The translations under genes were made by a program, and so were the position numbers. A stretch of 64,000 bases of DNA, from contig JASGHM010000002.1 of the NCBI GenBank assembly GCA_047602365.1, positions 1,302,001 to 1,366,000 on the forward strand, read 5' to 3'. Origin of the DNA: Piscinibacter sp047602365 (lineage in GTDB: Bacteria > Pseudomonadota > Gammaproteobacteria > Burkholderiales > Burkholderiaceae_C). The notes beneath the pieces were generated by a model. That model was not told the origin of the DNA. It did not search any database and worked only from the letters and a program-made list of their open reading frames with translations. Shown here one piece after another: positions 1 to 7,869 of the stretch; the stretch's first letter is position 1; every line of letters starts with the position of its first letter.

Positions 1-404
1 TCTACACCGCCCACGCCACCACCACCGGCGGCCGCGAAGGCAAGTCGCAGTCCGACGACGGCAAGCTCAGCGTGACGCTGGCGCCGCCGAAGGAGATGGG
101 CGGCAACGGCAACGGCACCAACCCCGAGCAGCTGTTCGCCGCCGGCTACTCGGCCTGCTTCATGGGCGCGATGAAGTTCGTCGCCGGCACGCAGAAGAAG
201 CTGGTCCCGGGCGACGCCTCGATCAGCGCCGACGTCGGCATCGGCCCGATCCCGGCCGGCTTCGGCATCCAGGTCGCGATGCGTATCAGCGTGCCGGGCT
301 GGTCCAAGGAAGACACGCAGGCGCTGGTCGACGCCGCGCACAAGGTCTGCCCGTACTCGAACGCGACGCGCGGCAACATCGACGTGACGCTGACGGTGGT
401 CTGA
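1..404 (+). CDS. ohr: Organic hydroperoxide resistance protein, 5' truncated
   Basis: Ohr/OsmC-family thiol peroxidase that reduces organic (fatty-acid) hydroperoxides in the cytoplasm. The window opens inside the gene: the frame from base 3 reads YTAHATTTGGREGKS, which is the usual start region of Ohr about seven residues in. Both redox cysteines are visible, in the motifs YSACFMGA and KVCPYSNATRGN, and the C-terminus DVTLTVV is family-typical. The TGA stop is the first codon of a short inverted repeat (402-466). Any upstream regulator such as OhrR lies outside the window. Confidence 0.93.
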   Translation, partial: YTAHATTTGGREGKSQSDDGKLSVTLAPPKEMGGNGNGTNPEQLFAAGYSACFMGAMKFVAGTQKKLVPGDASISADVGIGPIPAGFGIQVAMRISVPGWSKEDTQALVDAAHKVCPYSNATRGNIDVTLTVV

Positions 405-466
405 GCCGCCGAAGCGAGGCGCCTGTGCAACTGCGCAGCGCAGGCGGCTCACCTCAGGCCGACGCT
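402..466 (+). repeat. Stop-anchored inverted repeat, family 2, copy 1
   Basis: Starts at the TGA stop of ohr. Arms TGAGCCGCC (402-410) and GGCGGCTCA (443-451) are perfect complements, followed by CCTCAGGCCGACGCT. A near-identical 65-base element sits at the stop of the gene ending at 5552. A half-copy with the same left arm lies at 497-518, next to the asparaginase stop. The role is unknown; a 3'-end stabilising or terminating structure is plausible. Confidence 0.7.
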
Positions 467-519
467 GGCCAGCTTCGCAGGGCCTTCGCTCTGGCCTGAG
501 CCGCCGAAGCGAGGCGCCG

Positions 520-1452
520 TCAGGCGTGCATCAGCTGCAGCATCAGCTCGATGCGCGCCTGCACCGGCGTCAGCGTGCCGGCGGCGGGCAAACCGTCGCC
601 GGTCTTCATCTGCACCGGGCCGTTCAGGCAGCGTGTGCTGCGCCAGACCGTGACGCCCGCGCCCTGCGCCTCGGCCAGCGCGGCTTCGAGGGCGTGATGC
701 AGGCTGCCGTTGCCGGTGCCGGCGACGACGATGCCCTTCACCCCCGCTGCCACCAGCGCCCGCACGCCGTCGGCTCGCGCCCCGGCATGGCTGGTGATGA
801 TCTCCACCCAGGGCCATCCGCCCTTCTCGACGAGGTCCAGCCCGAGTGCCTCGCCCGCCGGCCAGTCGCGCAGCCGCCTCAGCCGACCTTCCTCGAGGTA
901 GCCCAGCGGCCCGGCATCCCCCGAGCCGAACGCGTCGACGCGGTAGCTGTGCACCTTGCGCAGGTCCAGCGCCGAATGCGCCGTGCCGGCAAGCACCGCC
1001 ATCACGCCGCGCGCGCCGCTCTCGTGCACCAGCGTCACCGCATCGAGCAGGTTCTGCGGGCCGTCGCGCAGCAGCGCGGTGGCCGGGCGCATCGCCGCGG
1101 CCAGCACGACCGGCTTGATCGGCGCCAGCAGGCGCTGCAGCGCATAGGCGGTCTCCTCCAGCGTGTCGGTGCCGTGGGTGATCACGACACCGGCGATCTC
1201 GTCGCGCGCCAGCAGCTCGGCGACCCGCCGGGCGAGCACGGCCCAGACGGCGAATTCCATGTCCTTGCTGTCGAGCTGCGCGATCTGCTCGGTGATCAAC
1301 GGCACCTCGCGCAGCGCCGGCACGGCGTCGACCAGCGCCCTCACGCCGAGCTGCGCAGCGGTGTAGCCGATGTTGTCGCCGGGGTCGGCAGCGGTGCCGG
1401 CGATCGTGCCGCCGGTGGCCAGCACGGCCACGGTTCCTGTCCTGTCTTGCAT
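520..1452 (-). CDS. L-asparaginase
   Basis: A 310-residue type I/II asparaginase-fold enzyme that hydrolyses L-asparagine to aspartate and ammonia. The first catalytic Thr is in ATGGTIAG near residue 12, and the second catalytic Thr-Asp pair is in THGTDTLEE. A C-terminal GTGNGS segment also fits the family. No signal peptide is seen, so a cytoplasmic enzyme is likely. I chose the ATG at 1452 because the TGGTIA motif sits at the usual distance. An upstream in-frame ATG at 1509 would place the SOS boxes inside the gene. It is divergent from lexA with 75 bases between the starts, and a LexA box begins only 11 bases upstream of this start, so SOS control is possible. Confidence 0.9.
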   Translation of the reverse strand: MQDRTGTVAVLATGGTIAGTAADPGDNIGYTAAQLGVRALVDAVPALREVPLITEQIAQLDSKDMEFAVWAVLARRVAELLARDEIAGVVITHGTDTLEETAYALQRLLAPIKPVVLAAAMRPATALLRDGPQNLLDAVTLVHESGARGVMAVLAGTAHSALDLRKVHSYRVDAFGSGDAGPLGYLEEGRLRRLRDWPAGEALGLDLVEKGGWPWVEIITSHAGARADGVRALVAAGVKGIVVAGTGNGSLHHALEAALAEAQGAGVTVWRSTRCLNGPVQMKTGDGLPAAGTLTPVQARIELMLQLMHA

Positions 1453-1462
1453 TTTCTTCAAA

Positions 1463-1497
1463 CTGGATGAAAATACAGCCACTGGACATTCATCCAG
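1463..1497. promoter_or_regulatory. Two tandem LexA (SOS) boxes
   Basis: Two CTG-N10-CAG operators lie 19 bases apart between lexA and the divergent asparaginase gene: CTGGATGAAAATACAG at 1463-1478 and CTGGACATTCATCCAG at 1482-1497. The second is a perfect inverted repeat in its outer five bases (CTGGA/TCCAG). The betaproteobacterial LexA consensus is CTGT-N8-ACAG. The layout matches the autoregulated lexA promoters of Proteobacteria, which often have two boxes. Confidence 0.82.
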
Positions 1498-1527
1498 CGA
1501 CGCTTTCATTCCCGCCCAGGAGTGCCC

Positions 1528-2205
1528 GTGCAGGAAAAGCCCAAACTGACCGACCGCCAGCAGCAGATCCTCGACCTGGTGCAAAGCGCCATCGAGCGCA
1601 CCGGTGCGCCGCCGACGCGCGCCGAGATCGCTGCCGAACTCGGCTTCAAATCGGCCAATGCCGCCGAGGAGCACCTGCAGGCGCTGGCGCGCAAGGGCGT
1701 CATCGAGCTGGTCGGCGGCACCTCGCGCGGCATCCGCTTGAAGTCTGACACATTGCGTGCGCTCAACGAGTCGCGCGGCAAGCAGTTCACGCTGCCGCTG
1801 CCCAGCCTGGCGCAGCTGTCGCTGCCGCTGATCGGGCGTGTCGCCGCCGGCAGCCCCATCCTCGCGCAGGAGCATGTCGACCAGACCTACCTGGTCGAGG
1901 CCAGCATGTTCCCGCGCCGGCCCGACTACCTGCTCAAGGTGCGCGGCATGAGCATGCGCGACGCCGGCATCATGGACGGCGACCTGCTCGCCGTGCAGAA
2001 GGCCAAGGACGCGAAGAACGGCCAGATCGTCGTCGCGCGGCTGGGCGACGAGGTGACGGTGAAACGCTTCCGCCGCACGCGCGGCGTGGTCGAGCTGATC
2101 CCCGAGAACCCCGACTTCCAGACCATCGTCGTGCAGCCGGGCGAGGAAGACTTCGAGCTCGAGGGCCTGGCCGTCGGCCTGATCCGCAACAACATGCTGA
2201 TGTGA
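1528..2205 (+). CDS. lexA: SOS repressor LexA
   Basis: Transcriptional repressor of the SOS regulon that cleaves itself when stimulated by RecA filaments. The N-terminal winged helix starts at TDRQQQILDLVQSAI (residues 8-22). The Ala-Gly scission site is A107-G108 in RVAAGSP, and the catalytic dyad is S142 (GMSMRDAG) and K179 (EVTVKRF); the spacing of 37 is the same as in E. coli LexA. I placed the start at GTG 1528 (225 residues) because AGGAG at 1518-1522 lies 5 bases before it, while the earlier GTG at 1522 overlaps that ribosome site. Two SOS boxes upstream indicate autoregulation. A helix-hairpin-helix gene follows directly. Confidence 0.97.
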   Translation: MQEKPKLTDRQQQILDLVQSAIERTGAPPTRAEIAAELGFKSANAAEEHLQALARKGVIELVGGTSRGIRLKSDTLRALNESRGKQFTLPLPSLAQLSLPLIGRVAAGSPILAQEHVDQTYLVEASMFPRRPDYLLKVRGMSMRDAGIMDGDLLAVQKAKDAKNGQIVVARLGDEVTVKRFRRTRGVVELIPENPDFQTIVVQPGEEDFELEGLAVGLIRNNMLM

Positions 2206-2210
2206 TCGCG

Positions 2211-2522
2211 ATGAGCCCGGCGCCCGTCATCAAGGCCCCGAAGGCGGCCACCGCGGCCGAGTGCCGCGAACTCGAGCAGTTGCCCAACATCGGCCCGGCG
2301 CTGGCCGCCGACCTGCGCCTGATCGGCATCCGCACGCCGGCCGAGCTGCGTGGCAAGGACGCCTTCGTGCTCTACCAGAAGCTGTGCGCTGCCACCGGCC
2401 AGCGCCAGGACCCTTGCGTGCTCGACACCTTCATGGCCGCCACCGACTTCATGCGCGGCGCACCGGCCGCGCCGTGGTGGAAGTACACGCCGCAGCGCAA
2501 GGCCTTGTTCGGCCAGGTCTGA
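2211..2522 (+). CDS. Helix-hairpin-helix protein (Cdd1/PF11731-like)
   Basis: A 103-residue protein with a helix-hairpin-helix segment ELEQLPNIGPALAADLRLIG and the following LRGKDAFVLYQKLCA...DPCVLDTF pattern typical of the family called pathogenicity locus Cdd1 or mitomycin-resistance-like. Such motifs bind DNA non-specifically. It begins 5 bases after lexA; a GTG at 2202 overlapping the lexA stop is an alternative start. Co-transcription with lexA would put it in the SOS regulon. The molecular role is not known. Confidence 0.8.
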   Translation: MSPAPVIKAPKAATAAECRELEQLPNIGPALAADLRLIGIRTPAELRGKDAFVLYQKLCAATGQRQDPCVLDTFMAATDFMRGAPAAPWWKYTPQRKALFGQV

Positions 2523-2540
2523 GTCCTGCGCCCCGGCTCT

Positions 2541-4949
2541 TCAGCGTTGCGGCTGCAGCAGCAGCGTGTGTTCGGCCGCCCCACCCCACACCGGCACGTA
2601 CTCCACCTTCGCCCAGCGCTGCACGAAACTGCCGTACAGCGGTGACAGGGCGAGGCCCGACTGCCCGGTCGAGTGCATGAAGCGCGACTGCGCCGGGTCG
2701 GCGAGGTCGTAGACCGCGCGCAGCGACGGGCCGTGCTCGTCGAGGTACAGCTCGCCGGTGCTCGTATCGGGCTTCAGGTTCACGCGCGACACGTTCACCG
2801 TGTAGGTGTCGCCACCCACCGGCGCACGCAGCTCGAACCAGCGCGCCAGCCACTTCACCTTGCTGAACGGTCGGTGCTCGCTGCGCGCCTGGTGGGCGCG
2901 GTCCCAGCGCCAGGCGGCCAGGTCCGGCCCCTGCAATGCCTGCAGTTCGTCGAGCGCACGTGTCAGCGCCGCCGCGTTCTGCTGCGCACAGGTCTCGGCA
3001 GCGGGGGTCGTCTTGTCGTCGCACCACCAGGCGTCGTCGCGCTCCATCACGCCTTCCAGCGCGTCGCGGTAGGCGCGGGTGCTGGCCGTCCAGACCTTCT
3101 CGCCGGCCTCGTCGGCGAAGATTCCCTGCGCCAGCTGGCGCGCCCACGCCCAGAAGATCAGCGGCGCCGCCTTGTCGCCGGCCATGCGGCCGTCGAAGCC
3201 TTCCAGCTGCTTCTGCGCCGCCGCCGCCAGCGGATGCTCCGAGGCAGCGCGGCGCAGCACCGGCAGCAGGCGCACGGTCGCCAGCGACAGTTCGTCGGCC
3301 TGCATCGCCTGCAGATCGGCCAGCGAATGTTTGTCCTTGGCCGCCAGCATCTGCTCGATGCGCTGCATGCGGTAGGGCGCGGCCCACTCGCTGGTCAGGT
3401 AATGCGGGTAGTCGACCGGATGGATGCGCTGGTTGGCGGTGGCGATCCAGCCGCGCGCCGGGTCGAGCTCGCGCGGCGTCGCCGTCGGGTCGAGGTAGCC
3501 GGCCCAGTCGTAGCGCGCCTCCCAGCCGGGCGACGGCACCTGGCCCTTGAGCTCGTTGTCGGGTTTGCGCAGCGGCACACGTCCGGCCGAGACCACCGCG
3601 ATGCGGCCGGCCCGGTCGGCCACCACCATGTTCTGCATCGGCGCGACGTAGCGCGCGGTGGCGCGCACGAACTCGTCGACCGAGCGCGCCTGGGTCATGT
3701 CGGCGCTGGCTTCCAGCGTGCCGGCGTCCGGGTCGAGCGCCGTCCAGCGCATCGCGATGGCATAGCTCGGCGTGGCCGCAGGGCCGGTCAGGCCATCGGC
3801 GGCACCGCCGTCGGAGATCACCGGGCCGTGGCGCGTCGTGCGCACGGTCAGCGCCACGTCGGCCTGGCCCTTGACCTTGATCGTCTCGGCAAAGGTCTCG
3901 AACGGCTCCCAGCCCTGCGGCGTCTGGTAGCGGCTGGCGTCGCCCGGCTGGATGCGCTCGAGGTAGAGGTCCTGCACGTCCGGGTTGGTGTTGGTGAAGC
4001 CCCAGGCGATGTGGTCGTTCTGGCCCAGCACCACGCTCGGCAGGCCGGGCATGGTCGCGCCCGCCACCTTGCCCTGCGGCGTCTCGATGCGCGCGAAGTA
4101 CCACAGCGCCGGCGCGCTGAGCTTGAGGTGCGGGTCGTTGGCCAGCAGTGGCGTGCCGGTGGTGGTGTGCGAACCGGCCACCACCCAGTTGTTCGAGCCG
4201 ACGCCCTCGATGCCCGACTCCGGCGCCGCCGCCAGCGCCTGACTGCCCAGCCGGCCGTCGACCTTCAGGCCGCGGAACAGCGCCGCGTAGTCGGCAGTGA
4301 CCAGCGGCTTGTCGCCAGGGTACGGCGGCAGCAGCTGGTTGATGCGGTCGACCGGCAGGCGCAGCGCCAGGCGCATGCGCTGCAGCTCGTTGCTCCAGTT
4401 GCCGCCCAGGTCCCAGGCCATCATGATCAGCCAGGCCAGGCTGTCCTCGGGCATCCAGCGCTCGGGCTGCAGGCCGAGGATGACGAACTCGGGCGGACGG
4501 GCCTTCATCTCCTGCTGGACGAAGGCGTTGACGCCGGCGCTGTAGGCGGTCAGGTTGGCCCGTGCACGCGGCTCCAGGCGTGCCCATTGCGCCGCGGCGG
4601 CACGCCTGACACCCAGCGCGCGCAGGAAACGGTCGGTGTCCAGCGCCGGCGCGCCGAACGCCTCGGCCAGCCGGCCGGAGCCGATGCGCTTGTGCGTCTC
4701 GAGCTGCCAGAGGCGGTCCTGGGCGTGCAGGAAGCCGAGCGCGAAGGCAGCGTCGTCGGCACTGCCGGCGCGGATGGTCGGGATGCCGAACGCGTCGCGC
4801 TCGATGCGCACCTCGGCGGCCAGCCCCGGCAGGTTCAGCGCGCCGTCGGTCTGCGGCAGCGCCCTCGTCCGGTACACCGCGAACGCTGCCGCCGCCACGG
4901 CGGCGAGCAGCAACAGGCCCCAACCCAGCCAACGAAGTCCCCTCGTCAT
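2541..4949 (-). CDS. Penicillin acylase family Ntn-hydrolase
   Basis: An 802-residue precursor of the penicillin/acyl-homoserine-lactone acylase family, which hydrolyses amide bonds of acylated substrates in the periplasm after self-processing into two chains. An N-terminal membrane or signal segment (residues 5-26) is followed by the alpha-chain motif RDAFGIPTIRAG. The autocatalytic N-terminal serine of the beta chain is S252 in EGVG/SNNWVVAG, followed by HTTTGTPLLANDPHL. The ATG at 4949 is chosen because GGAG lies about 8 bases upstream and it is followed directly by the basic signal-peptide start MTRGLRW. Substrate (beta-lactam, AHL or other) cannot be told from sequence. Confidence 0.92.
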   Translation of the reverse strand: MTRGLRWLGWGLLLLAAVAAAAFAVYRTRALPQTDGALNLPGLAAEVRIERDAFGIPTIRAGSADDAAFALGFLHAQDRLWQLETHKRIGSGRLAEAFGAPALDTDRFLRALGVRRAAAAQWARLEPRARANLTAYSAGVNAFVQQEMKARPPEFVILGLQPERWMPEDSLAWLIMMAWDLGGNWSNELQRMRLALRLPVDRINQLLPPYPGDKPLVTADYAALFRGLKVDGRLGSQALAAAPESGIEGVGSNNWVVAGSHTTTGTPLLANDPHLKLSAPALWYFARIETPQGKVAGATMPGLPSVVLGQNDHIAWGFTNTNPDVQDLYLERIQPGDASRYQTPQGWEPFETFAETIKVKGQADVALTVRTTRHGPVISDGGAADGLTGPAATPSYAIAMRWTALDPDAGTLEASADMTQARSVDEFVRATARYVAPMQNMVVADRAGRIAVVSAGRVPLRKPDNELKGQVPSPGWEARYDWAGYLDPTATPRELDPARGWIATANQRIHPVDYPHYLTSEWAAPYRMQRIEQMLAAKDKHSLADLQAMQADELSLATVRLLPVLRRAASEHPLAAAAQKQLEGFDGRMAGDKAAPLIFWAWARQLAQGIFADEAGEKVWTASTRAYRDALEGVMERDDAWWCDDKTTPAAETCAQQNAAALTRALDELQALQGPDLAAWRWDRAHQARSEHRPFSKVKWLARWFELRAPVGGDTYTVNVSRVNLKPDTSTGELYLDEHGPSLRAVYDLADPAQSRFMHSTGQSGLALSPLYGSFVQRWAKVEYVPVWGGAAEHTLLLQPQR

Positions 4950-5102
4950 TCTTCTGTCTCCATCGGTCGATCGTTCCGGCTGCACAGCTTACGTTACAGC
5001 GTGAAATAACGGCGCTTTGCGCCGCTTCTCTGTGCGCCACACCGTGTCACAGCGGTTCACACTGTTGACATGCCCGCACTTCGACGGGAGGAACGCTACA
5101 CC

Positions 5103-5552
5103 ATGCTCTCGCACTCGCCGCAACCTCGCCCCTCCGATGCGCGCACGCGCCCGGCACGGCTGGAGATCTGCCCGCCGCAACGCGGCCGCAGCGGCGGCGA
5201 CTGGAAAGCTCGCGTCAAACAGTGGTTCACCGCGGGATGGCCGGGCAGCCCGGGTTCCGACAACCCGGATCAGGGCGCCTCGCTGGCACTGGCCGATGCG
5301 CGCCGCGACTTCTTCGCTGCCGTCGCCGACCTCGAACTGCCTGCCGCCGCCACGCTGCTCGACCGCATCGAATTCGCCCGCTCGCTGCGCGAGTTGTGGC
5401 ACCTGCGCGCCGAGGTGTTCGCGCTGGTCTCGCTGGAACTCAGCCAGCTCGAAGCCGACCGCCGCCTGGCGTCGCTCAATGCGCACTTCCCGTCGCGCTC
5501 GCCCCGCTCGGGATTCGGCGGCCTGACCAGCGGCAAGGACATGTGGCCCTGA
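5103..5552 (+). CDS. Conserved hypothetical protein
   Basis: A 149-residue soluble protein without a recognised domain. The central part (LALADARRDFFAAVADLELPAAATLLDRI and the LRELWHLRAEVFALVSLELSQLEAD segment) looks like an alpha-helical bundle; the first 40 residues and the last 20 are low-complexity. The ATG at 5103 is preferred over 5070 because GGGAGGA at 5086-5092 precedes it. It is divergent from the acylase gene. Between the two starts lies the imperfect inverted repeat TGTCACAG...CTGTTGACA (5045-5070). Its TGA stop opens a copy of the family 2 repeat. Confidence 0.65.
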   Translation: MLSHSPQPRPSDARTRPARLEICPPQRGRSGGDWKARVKQWFTAGWPGSPGSDNPDQGASLALADARRDFFAAVADLELPAAATLLDRIEFARSLRELWHLRAEVFALVSLELSQLEADRRLASLNAHFPSRSPRSGFGGLTSGKDMWP

Positions 5553-5614
5553 GCCGCCGGAGCGAAGCGCCTGTGAAACTGCGCCGCGCAGGCGGCTCAC
5601 CTCAGGCCGACGCT
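5550..5614 (+). repeat. Stop-anchored inverted repeat, family 2, copy 2
   Basis: A near-copy of the element at 402-466: TGAGCCGCC (5550-5558) and GGCGGCTCA (5591-5599) form a perfect 9-base stem, followed by CCTCAGGCCGACGCT. Internal bases differ at three positions from copy 1. As in copy 1 its first three bases are the stop codon of the upstream gene. It also lies against the 3' end of the convergent LysE gene. Confidence 0.7.
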
Positions 5615-5615
5615 C

Positions 5616-6260
5616 TCAGCGTGAGCTCAGCGCCAGCTTGACGCCCAGCCCGACGAACATCGCGCCGGCCAGGCGCTGCAGCCAGGGCCCGAGCCGTCCG
5701 GCCCCACCCCGCTGCGACAAGCCCGACGCGACGCCGCTGGCCACCCAGGCGATGACCAGGTTCACGCCGGTGCCGCCGAGGTTGAACAGCGTTCCCAGCA
5801 GCAGCAGCGCCATCGCCTGACCGGGCGCGCCGGCATCGATGAACTGCGGCAGGAAGGCGAGGAAGAACAGCGCGACCTTGGGGTTCAGCGCATTGGTCAG
5901 CGCACCCTGCCAGAACGGGTTGCCGCCCGGCGGCGGCGCGGCGCTCGGCGCGGCCGGTTCGCGCCGCCGCGCCAGCAGCATCTGCACACCGGTCCAGACC
6001 AGATAGCCTGCGCCGGCCCACTTGACGACGTTGAAGGCCAGTTCGGAGGCTGCCAGCAGCGCCGACAGGCCCACCGCCGCCAGCAATGTGTGGAACAGGC
6101 AGCCGGCGCCGACACCCAGCGCCGCCAGCAGCCCGGCGCGGCGGCCACGGGCGGCGGCGCTGCCGGCGACGAACAGCATGTCCGGCCCCGGCGTCAGGTT
6201 CAGCAGCAAGGCCGCGCCGACGAACAGCGCCAGGTCGTGCACCGGCAGCCCGAGGCTCAA
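5616..6260 (-). CDS. LysE/RhtB family amino-acid exporter
   Basis: Inner-membrane exporter of the LysE/RhtB family (about 214 residues, six hydrophobic segments). The hallmark LLLNLTPGPDMLFVAG lies at residues 18-33, and NALNPKVALFFLAFLPQFI matches the second conserved block. Such proteins export threonine, homoserine lactone or other amino acids; the substrate is unknown. The start is uncertain: TTG at 6260 overlaps the stop of the upstream DUF1993 gene (TTGA), and GTG at 6242 would give a protein six residues shorter. I chose TTG because it leaves the usual few residues before HDLALFV. Confidence 0.88.
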   Translation of the reverse strand: MSLGLPVHDLALFVGAALLLNLTPGPDMLFVAGSAAARGRRAGLLAALGVGAGCLFHTLLAAVGLSALLAASELAFNVVKWAGAGYLVWTGVQMLLARRREPAAPSAAPPPGGNPFWQGALTNALNPKVALFFLAFLPQFIDAGAPGQAMALLLLGTLFNLGGTGVNLVIAWVASGVASGLSQRGGAGRLGPWLQRLAGAMFVGLGVKLALSSR

Positions 6261-6766
6261 GACAGCGTCCCGAGGAAGTCCGCCTTGCCCAGCGGCACGC
6301 CGTTGTGGCGCAGCAGGCCGTAGGCCGTGGTGACGTGGAAGTAGAAGTTCGCCTGCACGTAGTGCTTCAGGTAGAACTCGCCCTTGAGCACGATGTTGCC
6401 GTCGCGGCGAGGCACCACGATGTCTTTCTGCTCCGAGCCGTCGATCGCGTCGGCCGGCACCGAGCCGATGAAGTCCAGCGTCTTGCGGATGCGTTCGCGC
6501 AGTTCGGCGAGGCTGGCCTCGTTGTCGTCGAACTTCGGCGCGTCGACGCCGGCCAGCCGTGCAACGCCGAACTTGGCTGCGTCGCAGGCGATCTGGATCT
6601 GCTTGGTGAAGGGCAGCATGTCGGGCGCCAGACGGGCCGCCAGGTAGACCGACGGATCGAACTTCTTCGCCTGGGCATGGGCCTCGGCCTTGTCCAGCCA
6701 TTGCTGCAGGTGGCCGAGCATGCGGGTGAACACCGGCACGCTGGCCGAATACATCGAGATCGACAT
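6257..6766 (-). CDS. DUF1993 family protein
   Basis: A 169-residue protein of the DUF1993 (PF09351) family, helical-bundle proteins related in fold to DinB-like metalloproteins. Recognisable blocks are the start MSISMYSASVPVFTRMLGHL, the segment ARLAPDMLPFTKQIQIACD, and the end YVQANFYFHVTTAYGLLRHNG followed by GKADFLG. Its 3' end overlaps the LysE start, so the two are probably translated together. Function is not established for the family. Confidence 0.88.
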   Translation of the reverse strand: MSISMYSASVPVFTRMLGHLQQWLDKAEAHAQAKKFDPSVYLAARLAPDMLPFTKQIQIACDAAKFGVARLAGVDAPKFDDNEASLAELRERIRKTLDFIGSVPADAIDGSEQKDIVVPRRDGNIVLKGEFYLKHYVQANFYFHVTTAYGLLRHNGVPLGKADFLGTLS

Positions 6767-6861
6767 GGATCGCTCCGGGGAGGGCTGCGGTAGCCCACGA
6801 TCCTAGCGGTGCGGCGCCCGGCGTGCACAATCGGGAGCGAGAGCCCTCCGCCCGCGCCGCC

Positions 6862-7869
6862 GTGAACATCATCATCCTCGACGACTACCAGGACGCCGTG
6901 CGCAAGCTGCAATGCGCCGAGTTGCTGGAACACCTGAACGCCAAGGTCTTCACCAACACCGTCAAGGGCATCGGCCAGCTGTCGATCCGGCTCAAGGACG
7001 CCGACGTGCTGGTGCTGATCCGCGAGCGTACCCAGTTCCCGCGCCAGCTGCTCGAGAAGCTGCCGCGCCTGAAGCTGCTGTCGCAGACCGGCCGGGTCGG
7101 GTCGCACATCGACATCGAGACCTGCACGCGGCTGGGCATCGCGGTCGCCGAAGGCGGCGGCTCGCCGGTGGCCGCCGCCGAGCTGACCTGGGCGCTGATC
7201 ATGGCGGCGATGCGCCGGTTGCCGCAGTACATCGGCAACCTCAAGCACGGCGCCTGGCAGCAGTCGGGGCTGAAGGCGGCGTCGATGCCGCCGAACTTCG
7301 GCATCGGCATGGTGCTGAAGGGCCGCACGCTGGGCGTCTGGGGCTACGGCAAGATCGGCCAGATGGTCGCCGGCTACGGCCGCGCCTTCGGCATGACCGT
7401 GCAGGTCTGGGGCAGCGAGGCCTCGCGGCTGCGCGCCGCCGCCGACGGCCATCAGGCAGCCGAGAGCTGCGAGCAGTTCTTCGAGGCCTGCGACGTGCTG
7501 TCGCTGCACCTGCGCCTGGCCGAGAACACACGCGGCATCGTCAAGCTCGAAGCGCTGTCGCGCATGAAGCCGACCGCGCTGCTGGTCAACACCTCGCGCG
7601 CCGAGCTGATCGAGGAAGGCGCCCTCGTCGGCGCGCTGAACCGCGGCCGACCGGGCATGGCGGCGGTCGACGTGTTCGAGAGCGAACCCATCCTGCAGGG
7701 CCACCCGCTGCTGCGCCTGGAGAACGCGGTCTGCACGCCGCACATCGGCTACGTCGAGCAGGACAGCTACGAGCTCTACTTCCGCGCGGCGTTCGAGAAC
7801 GTCGTCAACTTCATCCAGCAGAAGCCGACGAACATCGTCAACCCGGAAGCGCTGCGTGTGATCCGATGA
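6862..7869 (+). CDS. D-2-hydroxyacid dehydrogenase family protein
   Basis: A 335-residue NAD(P)-dependent dehydrogenase of the D-isomer-specific 2-hydroxyacid family (phosphoglycerate-dehydrogenase-like). The Rossmann motif is GVWGYGKIGQ. The catalytic Arg is in LLVNTSRAELI, the Glu in DVFESEPI, and the His in CTPHIGY. The start is GTG 6862 (NIIILDDYQDAV); an earlier in-frame ATG adds only a non-conserved tail. First gene of a four-gene operon in which every junction is an ATGA overlap; the next gene is an MFS transporter. The substrate is unknown. Confidence 0.88.
   Translation: MNIIILDDYQDAVRKLQCAELLEHLNAKVFTNTVKGIGQLSIRLKDADVLVLIRERTQFPRQLLEKLPRLKLLSQTGRVGSHIDIETCTRLGIAVAEGGGSPVAAAELTWALIMAAMRRLPQYIGNLKHGAWQQSGLKAASMPPNFGIGMVLKGRTLGVWGYGKIGQMVAGYGRAFGMTVQVWGSEASRLRAAADGHQAAESCEQFFEACDVLSLHLRLAENTRGIVKLEALSRMKPTALLVNTSRAELIEEGALVGALNRGRPGMAAVDVFESEPILQGHPLLRLENAVCTPHIGYVEQDSYELYFRAAFENVVNFIQQKPTNIVNPEALRVIR

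Noticed and set aside
2673..5009. Very long open frame on the plus strand opposite the penicillin acylase gene
   Set aside because: An antisense shadow caused by high GC; the Arg/His-rich translation resembles no protein, while the minus frame has clear Ntn-hydrolase motifs.
5065..5070. TTGACA as -35 of a promoter for the 149-residue gene
   Set aside because: No acceptable -10 hexamer 16-18 bases downstream; the site overlaps an inverted repeat and may be fortuitous.
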